Assembly (NCBI GenBank): GCA_021151835.1
Contig: JAGKWO010000039.1
Coordinates: 1 to 41,477 of the forward strand
DNA from: Gammaproteobacteria bacterium
GTDB taxonomy: Bacteria > Pseudomonadota > Gammaproteobacteria > Pseudomonadales > Cellvibrionaceae
Direction: 5' to 3'
DNA length: 41,477 nucleotides
Position 1 is the first letter of the stretch. The number at the start of each line of letters is the position of its first letter. The notes beneath the pieces were generated by a model. That model was not told where the DNA came from and ran no database searches. It saw nothing but the letters and a program-made list of their open reading frames with translations. Shown in pieces: positions 8,175 through 16,365 of this stretch. A program made the position numbers and the translations under genes.

Positions 8175-8897
8175 TCAGCCATTTAAAGATTGTTCATATA
8201 TTTTTCTCAATCTTTTTAATGCCTGATGATGAAGCTGGGAAACACGTACTTGGGTCAGCGATAAAAGCTCGCCAATTTCCTTAAAACTAATGTGATGCAG
8301 GTAATGACTCACAATAATAAATTTCTCCCTCTCGGGAAGATTCCTCACCAAACCTCTTAGGATTTCTGACTCCTCACGGCTCTGATATATATATAAAGGA
8401 TCATTCTCATTGATATCATCATCACGTATTCCCGACTCTAGAAAATAGCCCAACGCCAATCCGACAACCGCATTAACGACATTACTGAGCATATCAGACT
8501 CGTCATCAGCATCGTCAATTCGCAAGGCAGAATACGAACTGCTATTTTTTTTACTCTCACTCGTATAGTTACTTAAACCTTTAAGAATCTTTCCTTTAAT
8601 ACAAAGATAAGCATAGTTTTCAAAACTGGTATTTTGTCGAGGTTCATATTTTTCGATGGCAAAAAATAATCCCAGAGAGCCAAGGTGGATATAATCACCC
8701 CATTCAGCAAGAGGATATTTATGACGCAACATAATATTGCCAACAACCTTTCGAAGCCAAACTCCATAATGGAAGAATAACGCATTTCTGGACTGGTCAT
8801 CGCGCAAGCGCCACCATTGCTCCCACAATGATGTTGGTGCGCTTTCGTTATGCGGAATAGCATCTGAGCCCTCCTTGTCAATCGCAAGGTCACTCAT
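8175..8897 (-). CDS. fliA: FliA/WhiG-type flagellar sigma factor, divergent
   Basis: Sigma-28 directs transcription of late flagellar genes. Region 2 is clear around residues 55-110 (LAEWGDYIHLGSLGLFFAIEKY, then SFENYAYLCIKG), and region 4 with its helix-turn-helix is at the C-terminus (FKEIGELLSLTQVRVSQLHHQALKRLR). The stretch between them (about residues 110-180) is rich in Ser, Asp and Glu and does not show the usual region 3, including the VPR-type segment. The start overlaps fliP by four bases (ATGA). No FlgM anti-sigma gene is visible. What it transcribes here is unknown, because the filament genes it normally controls are absent from the window. Confidence 0.82.
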   Translation of the reverse strand: MSDLAIDKEGSDAIPHNESAPTSLWEQWWRLRDDQSRNALFFHYGVWLRKVVGNIMLRHKYPLAEWGDYIHLGSLGLFFAIEKYEPRQNTSFENYAYLCIKGKILKGLSNYTSESKKNSSSYSALRIDDADDESDMLSNVVNAVVGLALGYFLESGIRDDDINENDPLYIYQSREESEILRGLVRNLPEREKFIIVSHYLHHISFKEIGELLSLTQVRVSQLHHQALKRLRKIYEQSLNG

Positions 8898-9610
8898 GTT
8901 CCCACACTGATTATCAAAGCTTTAGTAATAAGAGACCAACCGTCAACCACAACAAAGAGCATAATCTTAATGGGCAATGCAATTGTTACTGGCGGCACCA
9001 TAATCATGCCTAAAGACATTAGAATTGATGCGATGACGATATCAATCAGAAGGAAAGGTAAAAATATAACAAAGCCTATCTGAAAAGCGGTTTTTAATTC
9101 ACTTAAAAGAAAAGAAGGAACTAAATACGTTGGGTTCACATCCTCTGCACGCTCAGGTATTGGCTCTTTAGCTAATTCGTGGACAAGTGCAAGATCTGCT
9201 TCTCGTGTTTGGCGCAACATGAAATCCCTAAAAGGAACCCAGGAACGATCCAAGGCGGTGTCAATACTTATTTCCTTATTTATGTATGGCTCTACGCCAT
9301 TGATATAACTTTTTTCGAAAACGGGCGACATCGTAAAAAAAGTGATGAATACAGCGAGCGAAATCAATACGATATTGGGTGGAGATTGCTGCAGCCCTAG
9401 ACTCTGACGCAGGAAGGACAGAACGATAATGTTCCTCGTAAAAGTTGTGAGCGATATAAGCAGTATTGGTAAAAAAGAAAGGGCAGTTAAAGTGAGAAAC
9501 ACTTCGACCGGTGTAGTTAAGCTGAGCGACTCAATTGCGGTTAAAAATCCATTTGTTGCATCAGATCTCGTTGCGGTATACCCAGCAACACCCGTAATTA
9601 TCGCCAACAT
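8894..9610 (-). CDS. fliP: flagellar export gate protein FliP
   Basis: FliP forms the core of the type III export pore with FliQ and FliR in the inner membrane. Family marks are SFLPILLISLTTFTRNIIVLSFLR near residue 45, LFITFFTMSPVF-like VFITFFTMSPVF near residue 95, FMLRQTREADL near residue 130, SELKTAFQIGFVIFLPFLLIDIVI near residue 170 and GMIMVPP near residue 205. At 238 residues it is a little short; the N-terminal signal segment is weak (MLAIITGVAGYT only). The start shares one base with the fliO stop (TAATG). Its separation from fliQ and fliR, at the far end of the operon, is unusual. Confidence 0.96.
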   Translation of the reverse strand: MLAIITGVAGYTATRSDATNGFLTAIESLSLTTPVEVFLTLTALSFLPILLISLTTFTRNIIVLSFLRQSLGLQQSPPNIVLISLAVFITFFTMSPVFEKSYINGVEPYINKEISIDTALDRSWVPFRDFMLRQTREADLALVHELAKEPIPERAEDVNPTYLVPSFLLSELKTAFQIGFVIFLPFLLIDIVIASILMSLGMIMVPPVTIALPIKIMLFVVVDGWSLITKALIISVGT

Positions 9611-9981
9611 TACATTTCGCCTTCTTTAAACTCAGGTTTGTTATCTACGCCAGGGAGCCAACTTAATGCAGACCCCTGCTGGTTCTCAACAATTACCGCT
9701 TTACGCCCATCAATTTCAACAAAAATTAATCTCGTTTTAATCGAGGCTTTTGTTGCTGAAATCACCCGAATGGCATTTTTTTCAAGTGCTCGTCCAGACC
9801 TATTTATGTCGGCCACACGAGTGGACACCCAGCGTAAAATGGAATACGCCATTACAAGCAATACCGCAAGCACCAGAATAGACTTGAGTACAAAGGCCGT
9901 AGTGACAACATCATCCTCACGTAACTGCAGGCGGGTCCCGGTGTTTTCAGCTATCAAAGTTGACGCATTTGTATTTTTCAT
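9610..9981 (-). CDS. fliO: FliO-like export apparatus protein
   Basis: A 123-residue protein with one membrane segment (about residues 28-48) followed by a basic cytoplasmic domain. RVISATKASIKTRLIFVEIDGRK is like the FliO pattern in which a small beta domain follows the helix. FliO helps assemble the FliP ring. Sequence conservation in this family is poor, so position between fliN and fliP is the main support. Confidence 0.8.
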   Translation of the reverse strand: MKNTNASTLIAENTGTRLQLREDDVVTTAFVLKSILVLAVLLVMAYSILRWVSTRVADINRSGRALEKNAIRVISATKASIKTRLIFVEIDGRKAVIVENQQGSALSWLPGVDNKPEFKEGEM

Positions 9982-9996
9982 TTGTTGGCAATGACT

Positions 9997-10302
9997 TCAA
10001 AGAATTTCAGTAATTTGAACACCGAAATTATCTTCAACGGCAACCAAATGCCCCAAAGCAACAGGTTTGTTATTAACATACAGCGTCAAAGGAGTATCAA
10101 TTTTCTCTTTCAACGCAAACACATCACCTGCTTTAAAACCTAGCAACTTTTCAATACTCACTTCCGCATGGCCAATCTCCGCCGTGATTTCCACATTTAC
10201 GTGCCCAAACAAATTAATATCACGCGGACACAATGGGGCACCGGAGGTTTCCGGCTGATTTAGCGGCTCCAATTCAATATTCTGCACAGTTTTTTCTGCC
10301 AT
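9997..10302 (-). CDS. fliN: flagellar C-ring protein FliN
   Basis: A 101-residue SpoA-domain protein. The core DINLFGHVNVEITAEIGHAEVSIEKLLGFKAGDVFALKE matches FliN, including the VNVEI strand and the GDV turn. The ATG at 10302 (MAEKTVQN) overlaps fliM by a few bases through the reading frame; the longer upstream frame is only fliM read in another phase. FliN forms the lower C-ring and docks the FliH export complex, so it can serve export even without a motor. Confidence 0.93.
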   Translation of the reverse strand: MAEKTVQNIELEPLNQPETSGAPLCPRDINLFGHVNVEITAEIGHAEVSIEKLLGFKAGDVFALKEKIDTPLTLYVNNKPVALGHLVAVEDNFGVQITEIL

Positions 10303-10312
10303 GATACATCCA

Positions 10313-11047
10313 TTAATTTGATAAAAATAATAACGCTTTCTTGCCATCTTGCTGCCCAAGGTGAGCACGCAGAGTCATATTCCCATTTATTTCCAGATAC
10401 ATTGGAGTATCTAATTTTATGTCCGTCGACAACACATCACCTATCGAAAGATTCTGTAATAAAGTAATTGGGAAACTTCCGAGATCCAACTTTGCCTTGT
10501 ATGTGGCGACGGCATTTACACAGGCATCGGCTCGCGGCACCAGAGCTCGACTGTTATGTTTCGACGGCGCGGGGATAAACGCACTCACAATATGTGGAGA
10601 TAACCACAGATAAAGGTTCTGGTCATCTATCGAAATCTTTACAATTACATGCCCGTCCCCGGCAACAGGGGTTATTGAGGCCGACTCACGCACAATTCCC
10701 ACAGTTTCATAAATATTAAATTGTCTGAGCAGTTCATCGGCCAGTGATTGTTTTGCATCATTAATGACAGCATGGGCAATCGCATCATCAGGGCAGGAGA
10801 TAGATTTGTGCCCGAAAATTATTTTGGCCCAATCTGTTTTCACGTCGAAAAAAAAAGCCTGATAAAAATTGTCTCTTCTTACACCAAACCCAATTGATTT
10901 TTCCAAGTCCTCCTTATCTGAAGGAAAGTCGATTATTGGCTGTTTGATATCAATGGACCAGCGCTTCTGCCAACTTATAAAGGTGTCAAGAATTCGTTCT
11001 GACAACTGATGGCGAGTCGTCTTTCGAATCAAACGATAGGGACGCAT
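10313..11047 (-). CDS. fliM: short FliM-like C-ring/SctQ-type protein
   Basis: The last about 70 residues form a SpoA domain (LGSFPITLLQNLSIGDVL, then LDTPMYLEINGNMTLRAHLG), like FliM, FliN and SctQ. The first about 170 residues are a poorly conserved middle region. At 244 residues it is far shorter than usual FliM (about 330). The N-terminal CheY-binding peptide (LSQxEIDALL) is missing, and no convincing GGxG-type FliG-contact motif is seen. It lies four bases after flgE and before fliN. A type III sorting-platform role without chemotactic switching fits what can be seen. Confidence 0.75.
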   Translation of the reverse strand: MRPYRLIRKTTRHQLSERILDTFISWQKRWSIDIKQPIIDFPSDKEDLEKSIGFGVRRDNFYQAFFFDVKTDWAKIIFGHKSISCPDDAIAHAVINDAKQSLADELLRQFNIYETVGIVRESASITPVAGDGHVIVKISIDDQNLYLWLSPHIVSAFIPAPSKHNSRALVPRADACVNAVATYKAKLDLGSFPITLLQNLSIGDVLSTDIKLDTPMYLEINGNMTLRAHLGQQDGKKALLFLSN

Positions 11048-11050
11048 AGA

Positions 11051-12238
11051 TTAACCGCCATTAGCTCGATAAAGTTGCTCAATCATGTCGTTTGATACTG
11101 ACATTACCCTGGAGCTAGCTTGATACCCCCGCTGAATAATCAGCATGTCCGCAAATTCCTGCGTTAAATCCACATTGGAAAGTTCACGGCTCTTACTCTG
11201 GATTTTTCCGTATTCAGATTCCGCTGCATAACCATATTTAGCGGCATTGGTTTTTACCGCTTGATACATGCTTCCCGATTCATACACTAATTCCGCCTCA
11301 TCGGCAAAAGAAGCGAGTGCAATCCTGGCGTTTTTATCTTTATCGCCATTTGAATAAGTGAGAGTCAATAAGCCATTCTGGTCAAAGGTCAGATCCGTAA
11401 TACCAATAGTGCCATGTCCATCGGCTACCGTTGCGGCAATTGCATCGCTCGCCGATACCGGCGCGGCTGCTTGCCATTGCACCGCCTGAGTCGAACTCGC
11501 GCTACCGAAATCAAAGACGATACTCTGGGCGCTTCCACCCACTGAAATGGTGGCAGTGACTTGGTTCTTAGGTGGAAGCGGTTTATTGCTTGGGTCAAAT
11601 GCAATAGTGCTACCCGGCGCGCTGATTACGGTACCGGCTGAATTAGTGATGCTTACGTTCCATGTGTTCGGTGTAGTTGCGGATACATCAGTCAGGGTCA
11701 TACTAAGGGTGTGCGAACCACCCAAGCGGTCATATACCACAATAGATGAAACTGATTTTGGTGATTGGGCTGAAGATAGAATTCCCGCAAGAGTAACTTT
11801 AGTTGTTGCTTGCGGTGGTTTGGTATACACAGCACTTATATCAATAGGCGCTAGCTGTCCAGAGGTATTCAAAGCCATTACTTGGTATTTGGTGTTCTTA
11901 TCCACCAGAATACGCTTTTCATTAAACTGGAATTCACCGTCTCGAGTGTAATGGAGCTGACCCTGTTCATCGCGTAAAACAAAGAAACCACTACCAACTA
12001 ACGCCAAATCCGTCGGACTGCCGGTTTGTTGTAATTTTCCCGGCGTTGAACGAGTACCACCGGTGCTTACCGTTGTACCATATCCGCCCTCCGAGTTGCC
12101 GCTTTCTATACTGCGAAAAAAAGTATCGCGGCCACGGAAGCCCGGCGTATTCATATTTGCCACATTATCACTGACCGTCTGCAACCCGCGTGAGAAACTT
12201 AATAACCCACTTAAACCGTTAAAAAATGATTGAAGCAT
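11051..12238 (-). CDS. flgE: flagellar hook protein FlgE
   Basis: FlgE polymers form the hook outside the outer membrane. The N-terminal heptad region FNGLSGLLSFSRGLQTVSDNVANMNTPGFRG and C-terminal LSNVDLTQEFADMLIIQRGYQASSRV are standard for axial rod and hook proteins. The 395-residue length and the central FlgE D2-like domain (VYDRLGGSHTLSMTL) set it apart from FlgF and FlgG. Start ATG at 12238 has a strong AGGAG site. It follows flgD, its cap protein. Confidence 0.93.
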   Translation of the reverse strand: MLQSFFNGLSGLLSFSRGLQTVSDNVANMNTPGFRGRDTFFRSIESGNSEGGYGTTVSTGGTRSTPGKLQQTGSPTDLALVGSGFFVLRDEQGQLHYTRDGEFQFNEKRILVDKNTKYQVMALNTSGQLAPIDISAVYTKPPQATTKVTLAGILSSAQSPKSVSSIVVYDRLGGSHTLSMTLTDVSATTPNTWNVSITNSAGTVISAPGSTIAFDPSNKPLPPKNQVTATISVGGSAQSIVFDFGSASSTQAVQWQAAAPVSASDAIAATVADGHGTIGITDLTFDQNGLLTLTYSNGDKDKNARIALASFADEAELVYESGSMYQAVKTNAAKYGYAAESEYGKIQSKSRELSNVDLTQEFADMLIIQRGYQASSRVMSVSNDMIEQLYRANGG

Positions 12239-12251
12239 CTCGAAACTCCTG

Positions 12252-12662
12252 TTAATTCCGTATCAATTGAATTTGGGACAAGGTTACACCCCTGAGATAA
12301 CTGGCATCGGCTTTTTGTATATCTATGTTCATGCCGCCACTGGTAAATGAAATTGAGCTAACGACACCTGTTACCAATTCCGCCCCATTAGCGACCTCTA
12401 CTTTTTTTCCCAATAAGCTGACAGATTGGGAAGATGAATTTAGGTATACCAGATTGTTCACACTGTCCGTGGTTTGTTTGGTTTGTTCTATGTTAGCGAA
12501 TTGCGCCATTTGCGCTAGAAAATCTCGATTGCTTAATGGCTCCAGTGGATCCTGGTAATTCAGCTCCGTCAAAAAAAGCTTAAGGAAATCCTCTTGGTTT
12601 AACGCACTATTAGAAGTGATATTCGTAGTCGTCAACGCGCTACCAATTGCATCAATGGCCAT
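12252..12662 (-). CDS. flgD: flagellar hook capping protein FlgD, short form
   Basis: FlgD caps the growing hook. The conserved N-terminal LNQEDFLKLFLTELNYQDPLEPLSNRDFLAQMAQF is complete, followed by IEQTKQT and a small SLLGKKVEV domain. The 136 residues end where most FlgD proteins continue with Ig-like and Tudor-like domains (about 220 residues), so this is a minimal form. Short FlgD proteins do occur in other bacteria. Confidence 0.93.
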   Translation of the reverse strand: MAIDAIGSALTTTNITSNSALNQEDFLKLFLTELNYQDPLEPLSNRDFLAQMAQFANIEQTKQTTDSVNNLVYLNSSSQSVSLLGKKVEVANGAELVTGVVSSISFTSGGMNIDIQKADASYLRGVTLSQIQLIRN

Positions 12663-12679
12663 AAATTATTCCCGTACTA

Positions 12680-13492
12680 TCAATAATTACTGAGGTCACC
12701 GTATTGATGACCATTTATTGTTACTCTAATATTACCTGGAGTATTTTGCTTTATATTGGCTAACAAGCCCCTCAGTTCAGAAAGATGGTCTTCTGAATCC
12801 AAAAAGTAATCACGTAAAATAACATGTGTATGGTCTTCCTGAGACGAAACAATTAGCCGACGTTTCAAATAGGGAGAAATTTGCTCGTTAAATATTGCGG
12901 GGTCGACAGATCGTCGCCTGCTCTCATACTCTGTGGCATCCACGTCAGTTGGATTGCTCTCACCCTGCTTTAATGGCAATTCGTTCTCACCCAATTGAAT
13001 AACTTCGGAAACAGTGCCCGGTAGCAACCCGGTGCAAAAATCGGCCGCGTCAGCTGCCATTGAAGAAATCAAATTTTTACTATGCACAGAACTTGTAGCG
13101 GACAGATCAGATGCAATGTGAGAGAGATGACCAGTTGCCAACCAATGCAATAAATAAACCACCGATTGTTCCGCGATGGGTTCATTAACTTGCTTGATTG
13201 TCCTTGGTTGCTCAGAAGCCGCTTGGTGCTGTACTTCATTTACCAAGCGCAAATTTTCCAGTACGTTGCTTATTGGAACTATTGGCTGTTGCGCGTGCAA
13301 ATCGTGACGGCTCTGGATCGGTTGTGGTTCCAAGGTCCGGGCCGCATCTGCCAAGGGCATGTTGATGTTTTCTGCTGTGATAATTTGCTGTAAAAAATCG
13401 CCAGAACTTTCATCAACCGGATTTTTCTGGGCATTCGCTGGCATATCTCCAATAAACGCCATCAGCGGGATTTGAGCAGTTATTATGTTCAT
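12680..13492 (-). CDS. FliK-like protein (hook-length control candidate)
   Basis: A 270-residue protein between fliJ and flgD, where fliK usually sits. Gln- and Ser-rich low-complexity N-terminal two thirds fit a FliK ruler. The C-terminal part (from about residue 205: SPYLKRRLIVSSQED, then LRGLLANIKQNTPGNIRVTING) ends in two short beta-like strands, but the Gln-rich C-terminal FliK core with its conserved LxPxxLG motif is not evident. The start shares a base with the fliJ stop (TAATG). Function assigned from position and composition only. Confidence 0.55.
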   Translation of the reverse strand: MNIITAQIPLMAFIGDMPANAQKNPVDESSGDFLQQIITAENINMPLADAARTLEPQPIQSRHDLHAQQPIVPISNVLENLRLVNEVQHQAASEQPRTIKQVNEPIAEQSVVYLLHWLATGHLSHIASDLSATSSVHSKNLISSMAADAADFCTGLLPGTVSEVIQLGENELPLKQGESNPTDVDATEYESRRRSVDPAIFNEQISPYLKRRLIVSSQEDHTHVILRDYFLDSEDHLSELRGLLANIKQNTPGNIRVTINGHQYGDLSNY

Positions 13493-13956
13493 TATGCGAG
13501 TTCCATTTGCTGGCTACCAACCTTTGGTAGTTGATCATAACAGTCATCCAACATGGTCCGCTCCTGTTTTTGTTGATATTCGGTCTTAGCAGAGGTTTCT
13601 GCATTGCGCGCAACATTTAACTGATTGTGACGCAATGAAAAGTCATTCATTTGATTCAACCTATAATCTTTAGCTGATTGCCAATCGGCAATCGATTCAT
13701 CCATCAAATGTTTTGCGGTATCTGCAGCTTCCAAATGATTGCCATACCAAAGTGGGTCAATTAAGTGGCCGGCTTGCCGGAACCTTCGCTGTATCTCAAG
13801 CATAAGCTGATATCTTGCCTGAGATGCAAGCATGTTTTCCTTCGCTTTCGCTAGTTCCATGTTAGCAATTGCCAATCGACTGGCAGATTTGTCGTGTTGC
13901 AATTGCCGTAAACGCACCAGGCTTTTTAACTGGCGGACTTTATGTATGTCAGACAT
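13492..13956 (-). CDS. fliJ: FliJ-like export chaperone escort
   Basis: A predicted long helical protein of 154 residues, with charged coiled-coil pattern throughout (LKSLVRLRQLQHDKSASRLAIANMELAKAKENM). FliJ forms an antiparallel coiled coil that plugs the FliI ATPase ring and contacts FlhA. The family is poorly conserved, so location directly after fliI is strong evidence. I chose ATG at 13956, preceded by GGAG six bases upstream; an ATG at 13968 is possible. The start lies inside the end of fliI. Confidence 0.8.
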   Translation of the reverse strand: MSDIHKVRQLKSLVRLRQLQHDKSASRLAIANMELAKAKENMLASQARYQLMLEIQRRFRQAGHLIDPLWYGNHLEAADTAKHLMDESIADWQSAKDYRLNQMNDFSLRHNQLNVARNAETSAKTEYQQKQERTMLDDCYDQLPKVGSQQMELA

Positions 13957-15295
13957 TGCGGGCTCCATGCATTATTTTTTCGGTCAACACCATAATTTGT
14001 TTCCAACCATGGTCACAAGTAACAGACTCATCAGGTTGTTGCTGTAAAAATTCATCGATCTCTGATTTCATTCTAATTGCTGTGTCAAGCGTCAAATTGC
14101 TGCCAGCTTCGTAAGCGCCAAGCTCTATCAAGTCTGACGATGCGTTATACTCAGCCAATAATTTTCGTAACGCATCGACGCATTCACGCTGCACAGGGGT
14201 TGTAAGCGCACGGCTCAATCGACTAATGCTATGCAATACATCTATCGCGGGATAATGAGCCCGCGAAGCTAATTCTCTTGACAACACTATATGACCATCA
14301 AGAATGGAACGCATATGATCCGAGACAGGCTCGTTCATATCATCGCCTTCGACCAAAACTGTGTATATAGCGGTAATGGAACCTTTTTTTTCAATCGCGC
14401 CAGCGCGCTCAAGAAGTGGCGGTAACAATCCGAAGACAGACGGAGGATAACCACGCGACCCCATAGGCTCACCTGTTGCCAAGCCAATTTCTCGTTGTGC
14501 CATGGCGAAGCGGGTCATGGAGTCCATAATTAGTAGAACGTGCTTGCCTTCATTCCTAAACCATTCAGCAATTGCTGTTGCCGTATATGCGGCTTGGCGC
14601 CGAAAAACTGCTGGCTGCTCCGCAGAGGCCACAATAGTGATTGATCTGGATAAACCTCGTTCGCCCAAACTTTCTCGCAAAAAATCCCCAACTTCTCTAC
14701 CGCGCTCCCCGATAAGAGCAATAACAATAACGTCAGCTTTGGTATGCCTCGCCATCATTCCTAATAATGTGCTTTTACCAACCCCACTGCCTGCAAAAAT
14801 TCCTACACGCTGACCCCGGCCAAGCGGAGAAAAGATATCAACTGTCCTTATCCCCGTTTCAAGCACCTCATTTATCGGGCTACGATCAAGTGGATTTATT
14901 GGCGTTCCCAACGAGGGGTAGAATGCATTGGGTTTTAATTCCCCTTGCGTGTCCAATGGTTCACCTAATGGGGTGATAACTCGCCCTAATAGCTTTTCAC
15001 CAACAGGTACACGTAACGCATGTCCCAGCGCGCGGATCCGGCTCTGCAAGCACAATCCCTCTACACTGCTGTATGGCATTAACAATATGGAGTTTTCCCG
15101 CAAGCCTACGACCTCCGCCAAAACCTTGGGACCACCCCGGGCAGGTAATATCTCCACCAATTCGCCTAAGTGAACATCACAACCAGCGGCTTCGATGACC
15201 AATCCGTGAATAGCACATAAACGCCCAAAAGATTGCGCCAATATCGCGTTCTGCAATCCATTGATGTAATGAGCCTCATCAAGAAGTATCGACAT
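13949..15295 (-). CDS. fliI: flagellum-specific ATPase FliI
   Basis: This F1-beta-like ATPase unfolds and delivers substrates at the export gate. Walker A GIFAGSGVGKSTLL is near residue 165, IVIALIGERGREVGDF follows, Walker B VLLIMDSMTRFAMAQREIGLATGEP is near residue 252, and GSITAIYTVLVEGDDMNEP near residue 310. The length of 448 residues is normal. The start directly abuts the fliH stop codon. All catalytic motifs are intact, so the export engine should be active. Confidence 0.97.
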   Translation of the reverse strand: MSILLDEAHYINGLQNAILAQSFGRLCAIHGLVIEAAGCDVHLGELVEILPARGGPKVLAEVVGLRENSILLMPYSSVEGLCLQSRIRALGHALRVPVGEKLLGRVITPLGEPLDTQGELKPNAFYPSLGTPINPLDRSPINEVLETGIRTVDIFSPLGRGQRVGIFAGSGVGKSTLLGMMARHTKADVIVIALIGERGREVGDFLRESLGERGLSRSITIVASAEQPAVFRRQAAYTATAIAEWFRNEGKHVLLIMDSMTRFAMAQREIGLATGEPMGSRGYPPSVFGLLPPLLERAGAIEKKGSITAIYTVLVEGDDMNEPVSDHMRSILDGHIVLSRELASRAHYPAIDVLHSISRLSRALTTPVQRECVDALRKLLAEYNASSDLIELGAYEAGSNLTLDTAIRMKSEIDEFLQQQPDESVTCDHGWKQIMVLTEKIMHGARNV

Positions 15296-16000
15296 CTAAG
15301 CCTGACTCAACTTTAACAACGTCTGGGATAAAATAGCGAGTTGCTCATTGAGACTAGCCTCAAGTGAACGGGGTCCCGCTTCAATAATACAGCTACCGGG
15401 TTTTAACGACGCCTCTTGAGTAAATTTTTCAGACCAGCTATCTAGTTTTTCAATACTTTTGATGCGTAGTATATCGCTTGGATTTAGTAAAATACGGGTG
15501 GGCGTGTCATGGCCAAATTGTTCCAGTGCATAATGCACTTGCTGCGCAAGACGTTCGCGATAGTGTTCCGATTCACCTAACAAACGCGTCAATCCAGCGA
15601 ATGCAATTGCTACTGCCGCGGGCTCCATCTTGTTCAGAGCATCGTCCACTGCACTCTGCAAATTAGTCAGTACCTCATCCAACTTTTCTATAATGTCATC
15701 AAGCTCTAATTGTTTTCTCTCGGCGTCTTTTTGCCATTTATCTTTCTGAATCTTAAAATCTTCCTCTGCTGCAAGCCTTCCTTCTTCGTAACCTTTACTG
15801 AAAGCTCCATCATATGCAGCCTCTTTTAACTCCAATATCTCGTCCGCAAACGTAGCCTCAAGTTCCTCTCTGGTTCTGCTAGGCAAATCAGGGACTTTTA
15901 TGTTTTCATCGACCACGTCCTGTGCTAACTGGGGCAAAGTGCTTACGCCTAGCTTTCGCACAGGGAACGCAGACTCTCCGATTCGTAATTTTTCAGCCAT
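15296..16000 (-). CDS. fliH: FliH, ATPase regulator and stalk
   Basis: A 234-residue protein with a central coiled coil. The segment AYDGAFSKGYEEGRLAAEEDFK (about residues 58-79) carries the Gly-rich repeat register (GxxxG-like spacing) typical of FliH, followed by helices and a C-terminal SctL/FliH-like domain (LNPSDILRIKSIEKLDSW). FliH joins FliI to FliN and FlhA. It starts two bases after the small unknown gene in the fliG slot. Confidence 0.9.
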   Translation of the reverse strand: MAEKLRIGESAFPVRKLGVSTLPQLAQDVVDENIKVPDLPSRTREELEATFADEILELKEAAYDGAFSKGYEEGRLAAEEDFKIQKDKWQKDAERKQLELDDIIEKLDEVLTNLQSAVDDALNKMEPAAVAIAFAGLTRLLGESEHYRERLAQQVHYALEQFGHDTPTRILLNPSDILRIKSIEKLDSWSEKFTQEASLKPGSCIIEAGPRSLEASLNEQLAILSQTLLKLSQA

Positions 16001-16001
16001 A

Positions 16002-16364
16002 CTATTTATCTTCCGTCTTATTTCCGACCAAAGAATTTTTAGCGTGTAAAATTACACTAAGCATTAACGATTCGGGTAAACTTTTCATTGTGGCGTCCGT
16101 TTGATAAGACTCGATTAAGTGCTGCCAGAATAGTGGTAGCAATGACAGCTCTTCCTTTAAAACACGACTTTCGTTTTCTTCTTTCTTGATTTTTTTTTCC
16201 GATAACCTTGATAGAACAATCGGGTCTTTCGTCAATCCCATCTCAGTAGCTTCACTAATCAACGCGTTGATGCGTTGCCTGTCGGAAAGCGACAATTGAT
16301 TCAACAACCAATCGCGGTCTTCCATCGATAAAAACGCCATACGCAATGCAAGTTTGCGCAACAT
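16002..16364 (-). CDS. unknown 120-residue protein in the fliG position
   Basis: I do not recognise this family. It lies between fliF and fliH, where nearly all flagellar operons carry fliG (about 330 residues), and it is only about a third of that length. The protein looks all-helical and charged. Residues 6-45 (AFLSMEDRDWLLNQLSLSD and onward) have a spacing that recalls the FliG motif with LS...A..VL..L...EV, but this is weak. ATG 16364 is preferred: it lies one base after the fliF stop and has AGG nine bases upstream; ATG 16379 or a TTG at 16412 are alternatives. It could be a shrunken switch/adaptor protein or an analogue of the type III sorting-platform adaptor SctK; both are inference. 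Confidence 0.7.
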   Translation of the reverse strand: MLRKLALRMAFLSMEDRDWLLNQLSLSDRQRINALISEATEMGLTKDPIVLSRLSEKKIKKEENESRVLKEELSLLPLFWQHLIESYQTDATMKSLPESLMLSVILHAKNSLVGNKTEDK

Positions 16365-16365
16365 C

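Noticed and set aside
8573..8893. Second minus-strand frame inside the fliA region
   Set aside because: It overlaps the sigma factor in another phase and shows no family match; a small anti-sigma (FlgM) was considered and not supported.
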